Assembly (NCBI GenBank): GCA_017871115.1
Contig: JAFCIZ010000007.1
Span: 2,666,001-2,730,000, forward strand
Source: Cunninghamella blakesleeana
Taxonomy: Eukaryota; Mucoromycota; Mucoromycetes; Mucorales; Cunninghamellaceae
Direction of reading: 5' to 3'
Length of the DNA: 64,000 bases
Under the pieces are notes generated by a model. That model was not told the DNA's origin and searched no databases. It saw only the letters and a program-made list of their open reading frames with translations. Every line of letters begins with the position of its first letter. Position 1 is the stretch's first letter. Below are positions 23,908 to 36,420 of this stretch, piece after piece. The position numbers and the translations under genes are program-made.

Positions 23908-24787
23908 TTTGCCACTCTTAAAAAAATTCATCGCACAAAAGGATGATTCCACGTTAATGAACTTGTGCAACAATCTCTTTTTGTGGTAAGTTGCCAATCA
24001 ATAAAAAGGAATTTAAAATAATTAAATTATTTTATTACTCTATATAAAATATATATAATACATAATAGTAGCAGTACGAAGATCATATTATAAAGCAATC
24101 TATAATAATAAACTTTTATTATTTTTTAATAATAATAATAATCATGAAAAAAGGAGACTGAAAGAGTGAAGATGGAAAAAAAAAAAAGAAAAGAACAATG
24201 GATCTACACAATAAAAGGTTAAACTGTCTTGCAGTCGCTTTGCCTATTTAAGTAATCACCCGTTTCCATTAGTAAATTTATTTTCGGTTACCAAGAAAAA
24301 AAGTATGATATTACCTTAAAAATACTGCTTTTAACTTTTTTTATATTATATTTCTCCTCCTCTTTCTCTTTTTTTATTTTTTATTTTATTTCACCTTATT
24401 TTTAATCTATCCCCTATAAGAGACAATGAAATGGACGGGTCCATTTACAATAAAATAAAGAGAAAATAAAAAGAAAATCTTTCCAATTTTAGTTTTATCG
24501 AAAACTTGTTTAAAAACCTTTTTTATAATTAACCCTTATTACCATTTATTTATTATTATTATAATTATTATTATAATTATTTTTAAGGTGGTAATTTATA
24601 CTCATTTATGTAGTTTATACCGACAGTTTTTTTTTAAAAAAAAATCTTTATTTAGTACGGATGTACGTAATATGCATTTAAAAAAAAAAATTATGAAATA
24701 ATAATATATATATAATTTTATTTTTTTAAGGATATAATTATATAAAGTTCATTCATTTCATGATATTTTATTTACTTATTTAATTTT
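23732..24787. other. Intergenic, with long poly(A) tract
   Basis: A poly(A) run of about 26 lies at 23768-23793, and an (AT)n tract near 23887-23909. The rest is upstream sequence of the Gln-rich gene and the 3' side of the proline gene. No gene is seen. Confidence 0.35.
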
Positions 24788-26498
24788 TTACAATTTATAA
24801 TTGGAAGGATCAATAGTTTCATGTAAGTATTGTTTTTTACCAGTACCATAATCTGAAGTAATATGCCCATTGCCATAAACTCTATATTTATAAATAACCA
24901 ACCCATCTAAACCAACAGGTCCTCTAGCATGAGTTTTATTTGTTGAAACACCTACTTCAGCGCCAAAACCATAACGGAACCCATCAGCGAAACGAGTACT
25001 GGCATTCCAATAACAACCAGCAGCATCAACGCGAGTCATAAAGAAATCAGCCGTAGTAGCATTTTCAGTGACAATAGAATCAGTGTGTTTTGAGTCGTGT
25101 TCATTAATAAATTCAACAGCTTCATTAACATCCTCTACAGCCTTGACAGCAATAATATGATCTAAAAATTCGGTTTCATAGTCTTCTTCTTGAGCAGATT
25201 CTAATTTGGATTTGGATTTTTCGTCATCTTGAAGGTATTTAGAAAGGTAGGCATGAGTAAGAGAATCACATTTTAAGGTAACGTCGGCATCAATCAAAGC
25301 TTGAGCTACTTTTCCAAATTCATTGGCATTTAATAAACCTTTGTGGACTAATAGTTTTTCGGCTGAATTACATGCTGCAGGATAACTTGTCTAATATAAA
25401 TAAAATAGAAAAATGAAAAAAACAATAAGCTTTCTATTTTAATTTTATCTTTATTCCTTCCTCTTTTTCATACTATTATTATTATGATATATATTTTTAC
25501 CTTCGAATCTACAACAATCCTGATTGCTTTTGTAAGGTCAAATTCCTTATCAATATATACAGAGCAAATACCATCAGCATGACCAAGCACGGGAATTCTA
25601 TTAGAAAAGAGTGAAAAAAAAAAGAGTTTAACCACTGTAGTTACCGCTATTCCCTATATTTTTTCCCCTATTTATCCTTTTCATTTTTATTTTATATACC
25701 TAGTATTATTTTGAATATATTTAACCAAAGAGTTACTACCACGAGGTACCACTAAATCAACATAACGATCCAAATCTAATAAAGCAGAAATATCTTCACG
25801 AGTTTCAACGATTTGTACAGCGGTTTTAGGAATAGGATTACTTTCAGGTAAAGAGGCCAAAGCATCTTGAATCACAGAAGCCAACATAGCATTGGTATGA
25901 GTAGCTTCTTTACCACCCTTTAAGATGACAGCATTACCTGATTTTAAAGCCAAACAAGAAATATTGACTACAACCTCAGGGCGAGCTTCAAAGATGGTTA
26001 ACAATACACCAACAGGGACTGTCACACGATATAAAGATAAGTCAGTATCTAATTGAGTAGCCATGGTAACTTTTTTACTTGGGTCAGGTAAAGTAGCAAT
26101 ATCGCTTACACCAGTTAATATAGTATCAAACTTATCACCATTACAAAGATCTAACCGTTTAAATAAAGAGCTTGATAATTTACCAGCTTTGACTTGTTCT
26201 TCTGCTAACTTTTAAGGTAAAAAGAAAATAATAATGATAATAATAAAAATAAATATAATAGATAATAATAGGTATATGCTATATATACTCTTTTTAACAT
26301 TGTGTGTATATAATGTGAGTCATATTATATATATAAACTTACTTGTTTATCTTTTTCATTAGCTTTAAAAATATCTTGTTTTCTTTCAGCCAAAACTTGC
26401 TTTATACGTAATAGAGCTTCATTTTTTTGTTCATTAGTAACAGCTTGTAAACTAACAGAAGCTAAACGAGCATCACGGGCTAATTGTTCAATAGACAT
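24788..26498 (-). CDS. PRO2: Gamma-glutamyl phosphate reductase (proline synthesis), 4 exons
   Basis: It reduces gamma-glutamyl phosphate to glutamate semialdehyde with NADPH, the second step of proline synthesis. Exons are 26498-26343, 26208-25700, 25597-25501 and 25390-24788, phases consistent, 454 residues (yeast Pro2 456). Family landmarks: [65 protein letters not shown], the catalytic Cys in [34 protein letters not shown] and [16 protein letters not shown]. The motif order and length are complete. There is no targeting peptide, so it is cytosolic. Confidence 0.96.
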
Positions 26499-27391
26499 AG
26501 TATATATAATAGATTGTTATTTTTTGAAAAATATAAATGGTATTTAAAAAAATAAAAAAATAAAAGAAAGAGAGAGTGATTTTTTTTATCCATTTTATTT
26601 TTATAGAGATATTTTAGCAGTATTTGATTGGTCGGAGTTATCTTTTTGATCAAATCATCCTGACTTTCACCTGTTTACATATAATTTTTTTTAAGGTTTA
26701 GTCTAATTGCATCATAGCATCATAGAATAGTGGGCCCCTCAATTTTTTTTGTCATACTACTTTTCTACTCTTTCAAGCATTATTTTTTTATATTTCTTGA
26801 GAATATTCATTATATACTGATATTCTTTGATAACCTCTATAGATCTTGTGATGAACAGCCATACACTTTTTATTATTTCTATTCATCTATGTTTATACTT
26901 GTATAAATTTATTTTATGTTACATGTATATTGCATTCATATTCACAAATATATATATATATATATATATGTATGCGCATTTATATGATTTTTCATAACCT
27001 TTTTTAAATAGTATGTGCGTATAAATAAATAAGTAAATAAATAATCATCGTCATCCAAAAAAATATTTCATGCAAAAAGGGAATAATCATATAAACATAT
27101 CCCATACTCTATTTTTTAATTTAATTGGATAAATTTTCAAGTCCGAATTTTATAGCGTTTGATTTTTTTCGATGGTATAATTTTTTTCTCTTTTTCCTTC
27201 AATTTTTCTTTTTCCTTATACCTTTTTTTTTTCTCTATCATATATTATAGATATATAGATATAGATATTCTATATTTGTTATATTGTACTTCTTATATAT
27301 ATATACAAATCAATTTATCGAGATATATATATAACATATATATACTTTTATTTATATAAATATATTTATTATAAATGATATATAATGTAAT
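26499..27391. promoter_or_regulatory. Divergent promoter region, proline gene / carrier gene
   Basis: About 890 bases separate two divergent start codons. It has (AT)n near 26948-26969 and a T/C-rich tract at 27180-27240 before the carrier start. No gene or clear motif is recognised. Confidence 0.35.
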
Positions 27392-28224
27392 ATGGGATCT
27401 TCAGTGATATCAACAACCGATAATAGCGAACAATCCATAAACCCTTGTCAACCAAACCGAGAAAAAGAAAAAGAAAATAACAACCATAACCATAGCAATC
27501 ATGATAACAACCATGATATTAACAACAATAATATCAATCATAATCATCCTAACACAGACTACTATAGTTCAGAAACACCAACCGAAAGAAACGATAGAAT
27601 AAAAGCATTATTTGATTCTTTAGATAAAAAACAAGAAGGAGTATTGGATAGAGAATGCATAGAAAAAGGTTTGACAGCCATGACTCATTTACCGGCAAGA
27701 ACAAAGTTCGTTAATGAATTATTGGCCCAGTGTGATACAAGTCAAGATGGATTAGTCGACTTTGAAGAATTTAAAACTTATGTACATGAAAAGGAAAAAG
27801 AACTATGGCAGCTCTTTCAAAGAATGGATACAAGAGGTGACGGTAGTTTACTTCCAAGCGATTTGGCTGCTGCTTTACAAACTTCTGGAATTACCGTCAC
27901 TCAAGAAGAATTGATGGAATTTGTACAATGGATGGATTTAGGTAAAAAAAATAAAATAAAATGAGATATTAAAAAAACATTATCATTATCACTATCATCG
28001 TCTTCATTCCCATATATTGCATTGGATAAAATATATGTGCGCTTTTGTATATATTTATTGATTCCATCTCTTTTTATTTATATTATTTATGCTCTATAGA
28101 TGGTAATGGTGTCATTGATTTTTATGAATTTAAAAACTTCTTGCTGGTAAAAAATAAAATAAAATAAATTTGTTTATAAATATAGAAGAAATAAAAATAT
28201 AAATGAGTAAGACATATTAACATA

Positions 28225-28270
<46 letters not shown>

Positions 28271-29800
28271 CTTTAATGATAGCTACTTCCCGAAACAAAA
28301 GTTAGTGAAATATATCGTTATTATGAAACCTCAACGCAACTAACACAAGATGCAGAAGTCATTATTCCTCCTACAGATGAAACATCACATCATGCCCTTC
28401 GTTACTTATTGGCAGGTGGTATAGCAGGTGCTGTATCAAGAACATGTACAGCTCCATTTGATAGACTGAAAGTTTATCTAATCACCAACAGCTCCCAAAC
28501 AAAACCGTTAACTATTCGGGAAGCAATCAAAATCATTTATACGAAAAGTGGTTGGCGTGGATTCTTTGTTGGAAATGGTTTAAATATTTTCAAAATTGTC
28601 CCTGAATCAGGTAAATCAAAAATAAAAATAAAAATAAAAATAAAAATAAAAAAAGAAATATAAATAAACTTATATATATATATATATATATGATGGTGAT
28701 GATTTTATAAATATTAATATAATTATTTTTCTTTCTTTTTCTTTGCAGCCATGAAATTTTATTCTTATGAAACATTTAAAGGATTATTTGCAAAAGCGTT
28801 AAATTGTGAAGATAAAGATTCCATTCCAACAAGTGCTCGATTTCTAGCTGGTGGAATGGCTGGTCTTTGTTCTCAATTTTTAATTTATCCTGTCGAGACA
28901 TTAAAAACAAGAATCATGTCTCTTCAACGTGAAACTACTGGTTGTAGTAGTAGTGGAAAATCAATAGCAACTTCAGCATCCTCACCATCTATACCAACCT
29001 CTTCTTCTTTATCACCATCCTCTTCTTATTCAACTGTATCTTTATCAAATACATCACCATCATCGTCCTCTTTTATAAAATCATCTATTACATCCAGATT
29101 CTCACAGTCTATTGTTTTGAATACAATGAAAAGTATGTATGCTCGAGCTGGATTACGTGCTTTTTGGCCAGGATTAACCCTCGGGTTAGTAGGTGTATTT
29201 CCTTACCAAGCTATGGATTTAGGTATTTATGAAACATTAAAATTAGGTTATTTACGGTATACAGACGAAGGGAATCTCCATTCAAATAAACCAAAACAAC
29301 CAAATGTGCTTGTATTATGGTCCTGTGGTATGATTTCTGGAAGTATTGGTGCAACATCTGTATATCCTTTAAATGTGATTCGAACTAGGTAAAAAAAAAA
29401 AAAATAAAGATAATGATAAAACTATTTAAATAAGTTATGATCATGATAGTATTCAATATTAATTTATTGATTTACTTACATTTTGATTTTATGTAAAAAA
29501 TTAGATTACAAGCACAAGGAACACCTGCGCATCCAAGATATTATACATCACCATGGAACTGTGTTCAAGTTACTTTTCAAACAGAAGGAATTCGAGGATT
29601 TTATAAGGGGTTAGGACCAACTTTATTTAAGGTATGTACATATAAATATATATCTATAAAAAACAATAATAAAAATAGTAATCCGAATCTGATTTATTTT
29701 TTAAATAATATATTCTACTCATAATTATTAGGTTGTACCAGCGGTTAGTATAAGTTATATCACTTATGAATGGAGTAAACGTGAATTAGGTATATCTTAG
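27392..29800 (+). CDS. Calcium-regulated mitochondrial ATP-Mg/Pi carrier (SCaMC type), 6 exons
   Basis: This inner-membrane carrier exchanges ATP-Mg for phosphate under calcium control. Exons are 27392-27941, 28100-28146, 28283-28610, 28749-29388, 29505-29631 and 29732-29800; 586 residues. The N-terminus is Asn/His-rich. EF-hands follow: a degenerate one at DKKQEGVLDRE, CDTSQDGLVDFEEF, MDTRGDGSLLPSD and MDLDGNGVIDFYEF (the last crosses intron 1). Three carrier repeats show the PX[DE]XX[KR] signature as APFDRLK, YPVETLKTR and YPLNVIRTR. Between the first and second half of repeat 2 sits a Ser/Thr/Pro-rich insert of about 60 residues in the matrix loop. EF-hands at the N-terminus separate it from ordinary ADP/ATP carriers. 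Confidence 0.94.
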
Positions 29801-30289
29801 ACATCTATTATCAATGGCAATAGATGTATATAAATATACTTTCGCAATTATTATTATTATTATTACTTAGAATATATTTTTTCATTTACGAGTTAAATTA
29901 TTATATCTTTTTTTTTGTTTAATTTTATTATTTTTTTCTTTTTTAAAAAAAAACTGCTATTGGATTTTCTTTTCATTACCTATTATTAATATTATTATTT
30001 CATACTTGTTTATTCATTAATTTATTTAAATACCATAATATATATTTTTGATTGTATCATGATTATTTTTATGGTTAAAGATTTATTCATATCAAAAATA
30101 TATTATAGATATTATATTTATATTTGTATTATTTTATTTTATTTTTATTTTTTACAATAAATAACTACATAAATATGCATTTATATATTATTAGGAATAT
30201 ATGTATTATTATAATTTACAATTTATATTATGATTATTGAATTAAACTTTTTTAAAAAAATAAATGTAAAAAAAATATGGAAGGATATA
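29801..30289. other. Convergent 3' intergenic region
   Basis: A/T-rich spacer between convergent genes, including (ATT)n near 29850-29867. No gene is seen. Confidence 0.35.
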
Positions 30290-31316
30290 TTATTTTGAAC
30301 AATCAGAAGGAACCTCCCATGCAATGATTTGTCTAAAAGTAAAAGAAATGCGTTTATCACGTTCAATAGAAACGCCATCAGATGATACATCGATAGGGTC
30401 CTTTGATATACCATGCTTATATTTGTATCTAGCATCATTTCTTAATACTATGATGGATCGAGGAGCTAAAAGTAAAAATGAAAATAGAGAGAAGAAAGCA
30501 AATAGTGAGTTGCATATATATACTGATGATAGCATGAATAGACTATACATTTATAATTCAACTTACGTAAAATGACATCTATTTCCTTATTTGTTTCTGT
30601 ATGAGTAAATTTCATAATACATGCTGATAGTAATGATAATGAAAGAATTGATGGTCCAAATAAAGCAGGTGCATCTGATGAAAAGGAAAAAAAACCAAAC
30701 ACATTATTAACGCCATTATATCGTTTTATTTATAATATATATATGTATATATATATATATATATACTTACCAACATGGGGCATGATACCTTGTCCTTTAT
30801 TATATTCATTCACTAACAAATGATTGGGCTTAACTGGCATAAGTTGATATTCCATAATACGTTCCACTATTGTATCTACAAAAGTAGGTAAAGGTCCATA
30901 TTTCTCTAATACCTTTCTAAAAAGCATGTAAACATATACGAAAGGGAAAAGGGAAAGAAAGTAAGAAAATATAAACATTATTATTACTATTTTTTTAAAT
31001 ATATATATATATATGTTCTTATTTATATAAATTTACCTATATCTATAACTAAACAAATGACCATATTGTTGTGTACGTCTTTTTAATTCAGGATTTGGGC
31101 TTTGTTTAAAAAGCAATTATACATATATAAAAAAATATATTAATAAAACAATAAATAATAAAAGAGAAAGAGAGAATGAATAACTTACCTTATACCTAAC
31201 CCACTCCAAGTTCTTTGATTCACTTGATTTATTAAAAATAATTCTTCTTCCTCAGTAACAAAGTCCTCAATCAATAAAAGCCCTTGAATATTATTAACAT
31301 TCTCTATTATTTTCAT
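30290..31316 (-). CDS. AlkB-family 2-oxoglutarate/Fe(II) dioxygenase, 5 exons
   Basis: It belongs to the AlkB superfamily of oxidative demethylases or hydroxylases acting on nucleic acids or proteins. Exons are 31316-31189, 31099-31037, 30916-30771, 30674-30567 and 30465-30290; phases agree, 206 residues. The jelly-roll motifs are NHLLVNEYNKGQGIMPHVDAP, where the HxD iron ligands are split by intron 3, then a SLSLLS strand, LRNDARYKYKHGI with the distal His ligand, and RISFTFRQ with the 2-oxoglutarate Arg. Sequence flavour is between ALKBH6 and the AlkB domain of ALKBH8 (tRNA wobble uridine). There is no RNA-recognition or methyltransferase domain, so it is not a full ALKBH8. Confidence 0.88.
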
Positions 31317-31332
31317 AATACACTTTTTTTAA

Positions 31333-31372
<40 letters not shown>

Positions 31373-32414
31373 TTAAAGTCAGTTTAAAAAATCAAACACC
31401 CAAATTTAGAAATATATCTGAATTTAAAAAATAAAAATCTCATTTTTTTAATATACTCTTCGATTAGACTGATAGTTAATAAGCACTGTAGGTGGATCTA
31501 TGTAGATTTTATTCAAAATGTATGGTATTTAAGTGATTATATATTAAAGAAATATTTTTGCAGAAAAGAATAACACGCCTCTTGGAAAAAAATTCAACAA
31601 ATTATTCTCGGTCTGTTTACGTGATTTATATTCAGTAGGATATTTTAAAGGTGTTATGTACAAATAGAGAATAGAAAAAATACCACCAACGAGAGGGTTA
31701 TAACCTTGCTACTTTGCTATAACTATAAATATTTTTCGCTATAATAAATTATAGATACTATGTGTAATTTTTAAAATATATACTAGCTAGCTAAAGATGC
31801 AATATTAATGATAATAATTAAAATGGATATAAAAAGCGTAACACTTATCAAGGCTTAATAATAACATATACTACGACGAAAACTTATTTGTTATTTTCTA
31901 TACTATTGTTATTATTTATTTTATTACTACTTTATCGTACATAAAAAAAACAGGCATATTGAAAATCATTTACGCAAATATAAAAGAAAACACCAAATAA
32001 AATTTTACAATATATATAATCATAAGATTAACAAAATATAAAGCATTAAAGGCGATATTTAAATATCACAATGATATTAATGTTTTATTATACTATTTAT
32101 ATTATTCCTATATCAATCTCTATGATAATATAAAAAAATACATTAAATTAAATTTGATTATTTAATTATTTTTTTTTTATTGATCTTATTTTATTCCAAC
32201 ACCATATCGTTTTTATATTAATCTATTTTGATTACTTCTCTTTATATATAACATATTTCATTTCTTTTTCTCTTTCTCTTTATTTATTTATTTTTGTACT
32301 TTTTTATTTTTGATTCGTCTACTATAATATAATATTATATATTTTTTTAAATATATACACTTTTACTCCTCTCTAATTAATAAACAAAATAATTATAAGC
32401 AAAATAAAATAAAC
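31317..32414. other. Intergenic, AT-rich, with poly(A) tract
   Basis: A poly(A) run of about 34 lies at 31330-31363. The rest is AT-rich with no gene; it separates the last housekeeping gene from the retrotransposon relic. Confidence 0.3.
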
Positions 32415-33346
32415 TCAGCATCGCTTTATTTTTTTATCAAGTTCTTTGATTGCTGCTAATCTTCTTCTACAATTTTTTTTAATGTGACCAGGATTATTAC
32501 AATAAAAGCACACTATAATTCTGCTGTTATTGTTGTTATTACGGGGATGGCGGTGATAAGACTTTGGGTAATTTAATTGTTGTTGAATTTCATGATGTTT
32601 AGTCATTATATTATTCATTGTATATGAGTCCATTGATACTAAATCTCTGCTAGTATTCTGGCCCGTGTTATTGGATGATGATACTAAGAAAGTGTCTTGT
32701 TTATTAATACTTCGCGAACTTTGTTGTGCCATTTCAAAGCATTCAGCCATTCGATAAGCGTCCAATAAAGTTGTAGGTTCACTCAACATTACTTGTAACC
32801 TAGCATCATACTGTAAGCCTTGTATAAATTGAAACTTGGCATCATCATCATGCATATTTGGTAAATATATTTTTAATGTTTTGAAATGCGCTATATAATC
32901 TGTAATTGATCCATTTTGGGAAAGTTGAAAAAGCTGCTGCCTAGCCAATGTTTCAGTATTATCTGATATGGTCTCTTCATTAAGGTATTTACAGAAGCTA
33001 TCCCTCGTCCTAGGTGTATAATCTAAACTATCATCAATTAATTATTTTACCAATGAATAGCAGTTTCTCTTAATAGATTAAATACAAATTTAACTTTCTG
33101 ATTATTACCTAAAGTAAGCAGATCTAAGCGATTATTTAGCATATCGATCCAATTTTTGACAGCGGTTAGAGTATTCTCACCATTGTAAACATCTGGAATG
33201 TGTAAATTCATACTGCAGGGTAAATCATTATTATTATTGTTATTGTTATTAAAGAGCTGTGTTTGTAATGTTTGATTATTTACCACTTTTTGCATAAGCT
33301 GCTCCAACATAGTGTTAATATCGGATGGTTGGTTAGATTGCGCCAT
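32415..33346 (-). pseudogene. Ty3/Gypsy-like gag relic, frameshifted, no pol
   Basis: Two minus-strand frames give one gag. The first (33346-33047, 99 codons) has the N-terminal MLEQLMQKVV helix, a DVYNGENTLTAVKNWIDML capsid segment and ends after AIHW. The second (to 32415) continues with SFCKYLNE, LFQLSQNGSITDYIAHFKTL and FIQGLQYDARLQVML, typical of gag capsid, then a CCHC zinc knuckle CFYCNNPGHIKKNC. About 50 bases between them hold a TAA and a frame change; a 28-nt intron there is implausibly short. No protease, RT or integrase follows before 31,300. It may be a dead fragment or a gag kept alone. Confidence 0.75.
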
Positions 33347-34090
33347 TATTATTATTGCTATTATTATTATTGTTGTTGTTATTATTGTTATTATTTTTAT
33401 TATTTTTAGTATTAGTGTTAGTGTTAGTGTTAGTATTGGTATTAGTATTAGTATTTATTTACAAAGTGAGTGTCAGAATAAGAGCGAAAATCTAATTACA
33501 TACTTTAGCTAAATACAGTGGCTCACTAAGAAGCCTACAAAATTATATACAGTGAGATATTTTTGTTTAGATGTGAATTAGCAAGTTGTTTATCTAATTT
33601 TAAATTCTTAAAACTAAATATAATAAAAACAAAAGTAAAAAGAATTTATTTTATTAATAATTAAAGTAAAAAGGGGAAATAATTTGAATTTCCGCTAATC
33701 TTACTCCTATTGACAAATCTACCGCCAATAATAGTACCACCGATAGCACGTCATATGGTAGCCCCTTTTACTACTCTTTCCTATACTCTCTATAATACAT
33801 ATCTATATTATCAAAAATATAGCATAATACCTTTTAGTAAAGTCCATAAGTATGATTTGGGTTTTATGTATAAACGAGTTACTCTTGACATTATAATTAA
33901 TCCATAAATCTTTAATAAACCATTTATTTTTAATTAATACATGTTTAATTGTTGACAATATGAAGGTGTTAACACTTAGTATATATAAATTATAAATATA
34001 ACATCTTTCTTATAAACATAAACATTTAATCATATTATTATTCGTCTTTTATTATAAGAATATACGTCTATACATTAAATAATATTTAAT
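33347..34090. other. AT-rich region with TTA/TTG-type microsatellite
   Basis: An (ATT)n-like tract at 33349-33407 runs into a (GTGTTA)n-like tract at 33408-33430 and a (TTAGTA)n-like tract at 33431-33452. A 65-codon plus-strand frame at 33710 is not supported. The region lies upstream of the gag relic. Confidence 0.35.
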
Positions 34091-34413
34091 TTTTTCTTAA
34101 ATAAATCCAATTTCTTTCTCTTTCTTTCTCTTAAATTGTCAAATTTTTAAAATAAATTCTTATCTACTAAACAATTATTAAACATGCCCACTTTGTTAAA
34201 CAAGCTTTATAATTTTACTTCATTTTATTTATTCACTTAAATATTTGTAAACAACGCTGATCTGAATCAGTTTAATTTTTTACTATCTTCACTTTACTTT
34301 GCAGTCACTTAACTTTTTGCATTAATTCCGCTTACCGTATTGTACTTTTAAATTTATTTCATTTTACTTGCTTTAAGTTGTTCTACATATAAAATAGAAA
34401 CTGGTGCTCACTG
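34091..34413 (+). repeat. LTR fragment (family 2) with PBS-like motif
   Basis: The T/C-rich TTCTTTCTCTTAAATTGTC segment, the ATTCACTTAAATATT segment and the final GTTCTACATATAAAAT match in order the LTR that is split around the DIRS copy at 58,199-62,562. The PBS-like TGGTGCTCACTG lies at 34402-34413. The left part of the LTR has decayed. Confidence 0.6.
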
Positions 34414-34881
34414 AAACTTTTATTATATACTTGTAACTTAAAATGCTCATTCCTTATTTTTTTTAAAAAAAAAAAAATAAACCAAAAATCCATATAATAA
34501 TTTATTATTTAATTTAATTTAATTTTCTTTCTTTTTCATTTCCACGATTTCTAGAATTTTCTACCTTTTTTCTTAAAAATAAATTTATAAATAGCAGAAA
34601 AGAGTTACCTTGTTTAGTATACCAACTAATATTAAAACAATCCACTGAGTGGATTTATTTTATATCAAAGTTAGATCATGAAAATTTAAAAATTTAGAAT
34701 TCCCTTTCTACTAAACTATATTTATAGAAAATTCTTTCCTTTATTTAATGAAATTATAATTTATTTATTTATTTATTTTTCACTTATTTTTAAATTCATG
34801 TAACGTTACAATATATATTTTTTATATAAAAATCGAATTTATTTATTTTATAAAACAATAATTAGTTTTGTCTTCTTCACA
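34414..34881. other. LTR-leader relic and upstream region of secreted protein
   Basis: Sequence after the PBS-like motif (TTATATACTT, GCTCATTCCTTATTT, AACCAAAAATCC) matches the leader that follows the PBS at 62,762-62,830. The remainder is AT-rich and leads into the gene at 34882. Confidence 0.45.
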
Positions 34882-35157
34882 ATGATTTACCTAAAGTTTA
34901 TTGTTGTGTTTATTGTATTTAACATTTATGTGTTAGCTGTAAAAGATTGCGATATGTACCATGCAAGAGCATGTAATGGATTTGGTAAGGGTAAGGTTGG
35001 TCCTATTTGTAGTTGTAATACGAATAAGACTATGAAGGAATGTTTCGTTAAACCTGGGCAAAGGTGTGTAAGGACAACCGAATGTAAATACTTTTGTAGT
35101 ATTGGTGGAATGGTTTGTATGCCATACCCTGAAAAAGCTATATGTACAATGCTGTAA
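34882..35157 (+). CDS. Small secreted cysteine-rich protein, 91 aa
   Basis: I do not recognise the family. Single exon. A signal peptide (IYLKFIVVFIVFNIYVLAV) covers residues 1-20. The mature part has about 71 residues with 10 cysteines spaced C-x7-C-x11-C-x-C-x8-C-x7-C-x5-C-x3-C-x6-C-x8-C, which would allow five disulfides. It is Lys/Arg- and Gly-containing. Size, secretion signal and Cys density fit fungal effectors or antimicrobial peptides, but no function is shown. It lies 470 bases after an LTR fragment with a PBS-like motif, on the same strand. Confidence 0.7.
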   Translation: MIYLKFIVVFIVFNIYVLAVKDCDMYHARACNGFGKGKVGPICSCNTNKTMKECFVKPGQRCVRTTECKYFCSIGGMVCMPYPEKAICTML

Positions 35158-35744
35158 GATGCATATTTACATACGCTTTATTAAATAATATATTATACAC
35201 ATATTATACAAAATTTAGATAGTATATAATGATTTTAAATATTATATTTAAAAAATATATTATCTCAAATAAAACAAATTAATATTGGATAATAATTAAC
35301 AATGTTAAAGTAAATTAAAATAATCTTTAGTTAAAAAGATGAATTAATAGAACTTATTAAAGAAAAAGCGTTTTAAAAATTAACTGGTATTCTGATTTTT
35401 CAAAAATAAAAAAATAAAAACTCGTTTCTTTTTAGATTGAAATGGTTTGGATTTAAAATGCCAATCAGTGGTATATACATATAATAAAAATTTATTTCTG
35501 TGTTTTATCTAAATATGGAAGGTTTAGTAAGAACACAACAATATATAAAATAAACAAGAGAACTCCAGTAATTCCCAATTTTTGTTTTATCAGTAGAATG
35601 ACTTAATATATAAGATAAAAGTAAAAGTGAAATAAGATGGGTATTCAACTATAAATAAAAGCAAATTATACAGACAAATATTATTTAAATGAAGCGCAAT
35701 AATGCATTAATAATTCTTAAGGTTGATACTTTGTTATAATATTG
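35158..35744. other. AT-rich spacer
   Basis: 3' side of the secreted protein gene. No gene or clear repeat is seen. Confidence 0.3.
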
Positions 35745-35812
35745 TTGATCTTTACCCGATACTACACTTTATTCTATTTTATTTATTTAAACTAAGTTAT
35801 ATCTACCTATAA
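35745..35812 (+). repeat. Truncated LTR end (family 1)
   Basis: TTGTTGATCTTTACCCGATA followed by CTAAGTTATATCTACC and TATAAAACA matches the last part of the LTR at 56991-57595. After TATAAAACA the PBS-like motif is decayed (GGATACTAGTG). Confidence 0.5.
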
Positions 35813-35989
35813 AACAGGATACTAGTGTCGCGTATGCTAATCAAGCTGTCGGTAATTAAAGATATTTTTTGTTTAAATCTACTTCCCTACATCTACTTCC
35901 CTAGAGTTTTAACCTCAGCTCTTTTTTTCCTCACTCAAAAAATTAGTTTTTTGTCAAATCTTTAATTAACATTTTATCTCTAAAGTGAA

Positions 35990-36226
35990 GTTATTTTTAT
36001 TTTATTTTATATTATTTGATATTTTATATCATTTTATATTTTATTTTATACATTATATTATTTTATTAGACTATTACTCTTTTTATACAATAATCTACTC
36101 TCTGGCTTTAAAATTCATTTGCATATACTTTTGAATTTTTCCTTGCACGCTATATTTATTTTTTTATTTTTACTTTTGCTTTAATTCAAGTTGTTCTACT
36201 TATAGAAAAAGAACTGGTGCTCACTG
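35990..36226 (+). repeat. LTR fragment (family 2) with PBS-like motif
   Basis: GACTATTACTCTTTTTATAC, TTCATTTGCATATACTTTTG and TTGTTCTACTTATAG match in order the LTR at 63401-64000. The PBS-like TGGTGCTCACTG is at 36215-36226. Leader-like sequence (ACCAAAAACACACGCAACA) follows to about 36320. Confidence 0.6.
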
Positions 36227-36420
36227 AAAACTATATTATTATAATTAATTTAAATACAAACTCTTACTTTTTATTTTAACAAAAATAACTCTTACCAAAA
36301 ACACACGCAACAGATCATAAAAAATCCATAACAATAACAAAATAAATTTCACCAAAAACGTATTCAACATCATAGTAGCTTAAACTTTTATCCGAAAAAA
36401 ATTGCAAAAATAAAGTATAT

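Noticed and set aside
33000..33050. A 28-nt intron joining the two halves of the gag relic
   Set aside because: It is far shorter than the introns seen here (about 60-250 nt) and lacks room for a branch site.
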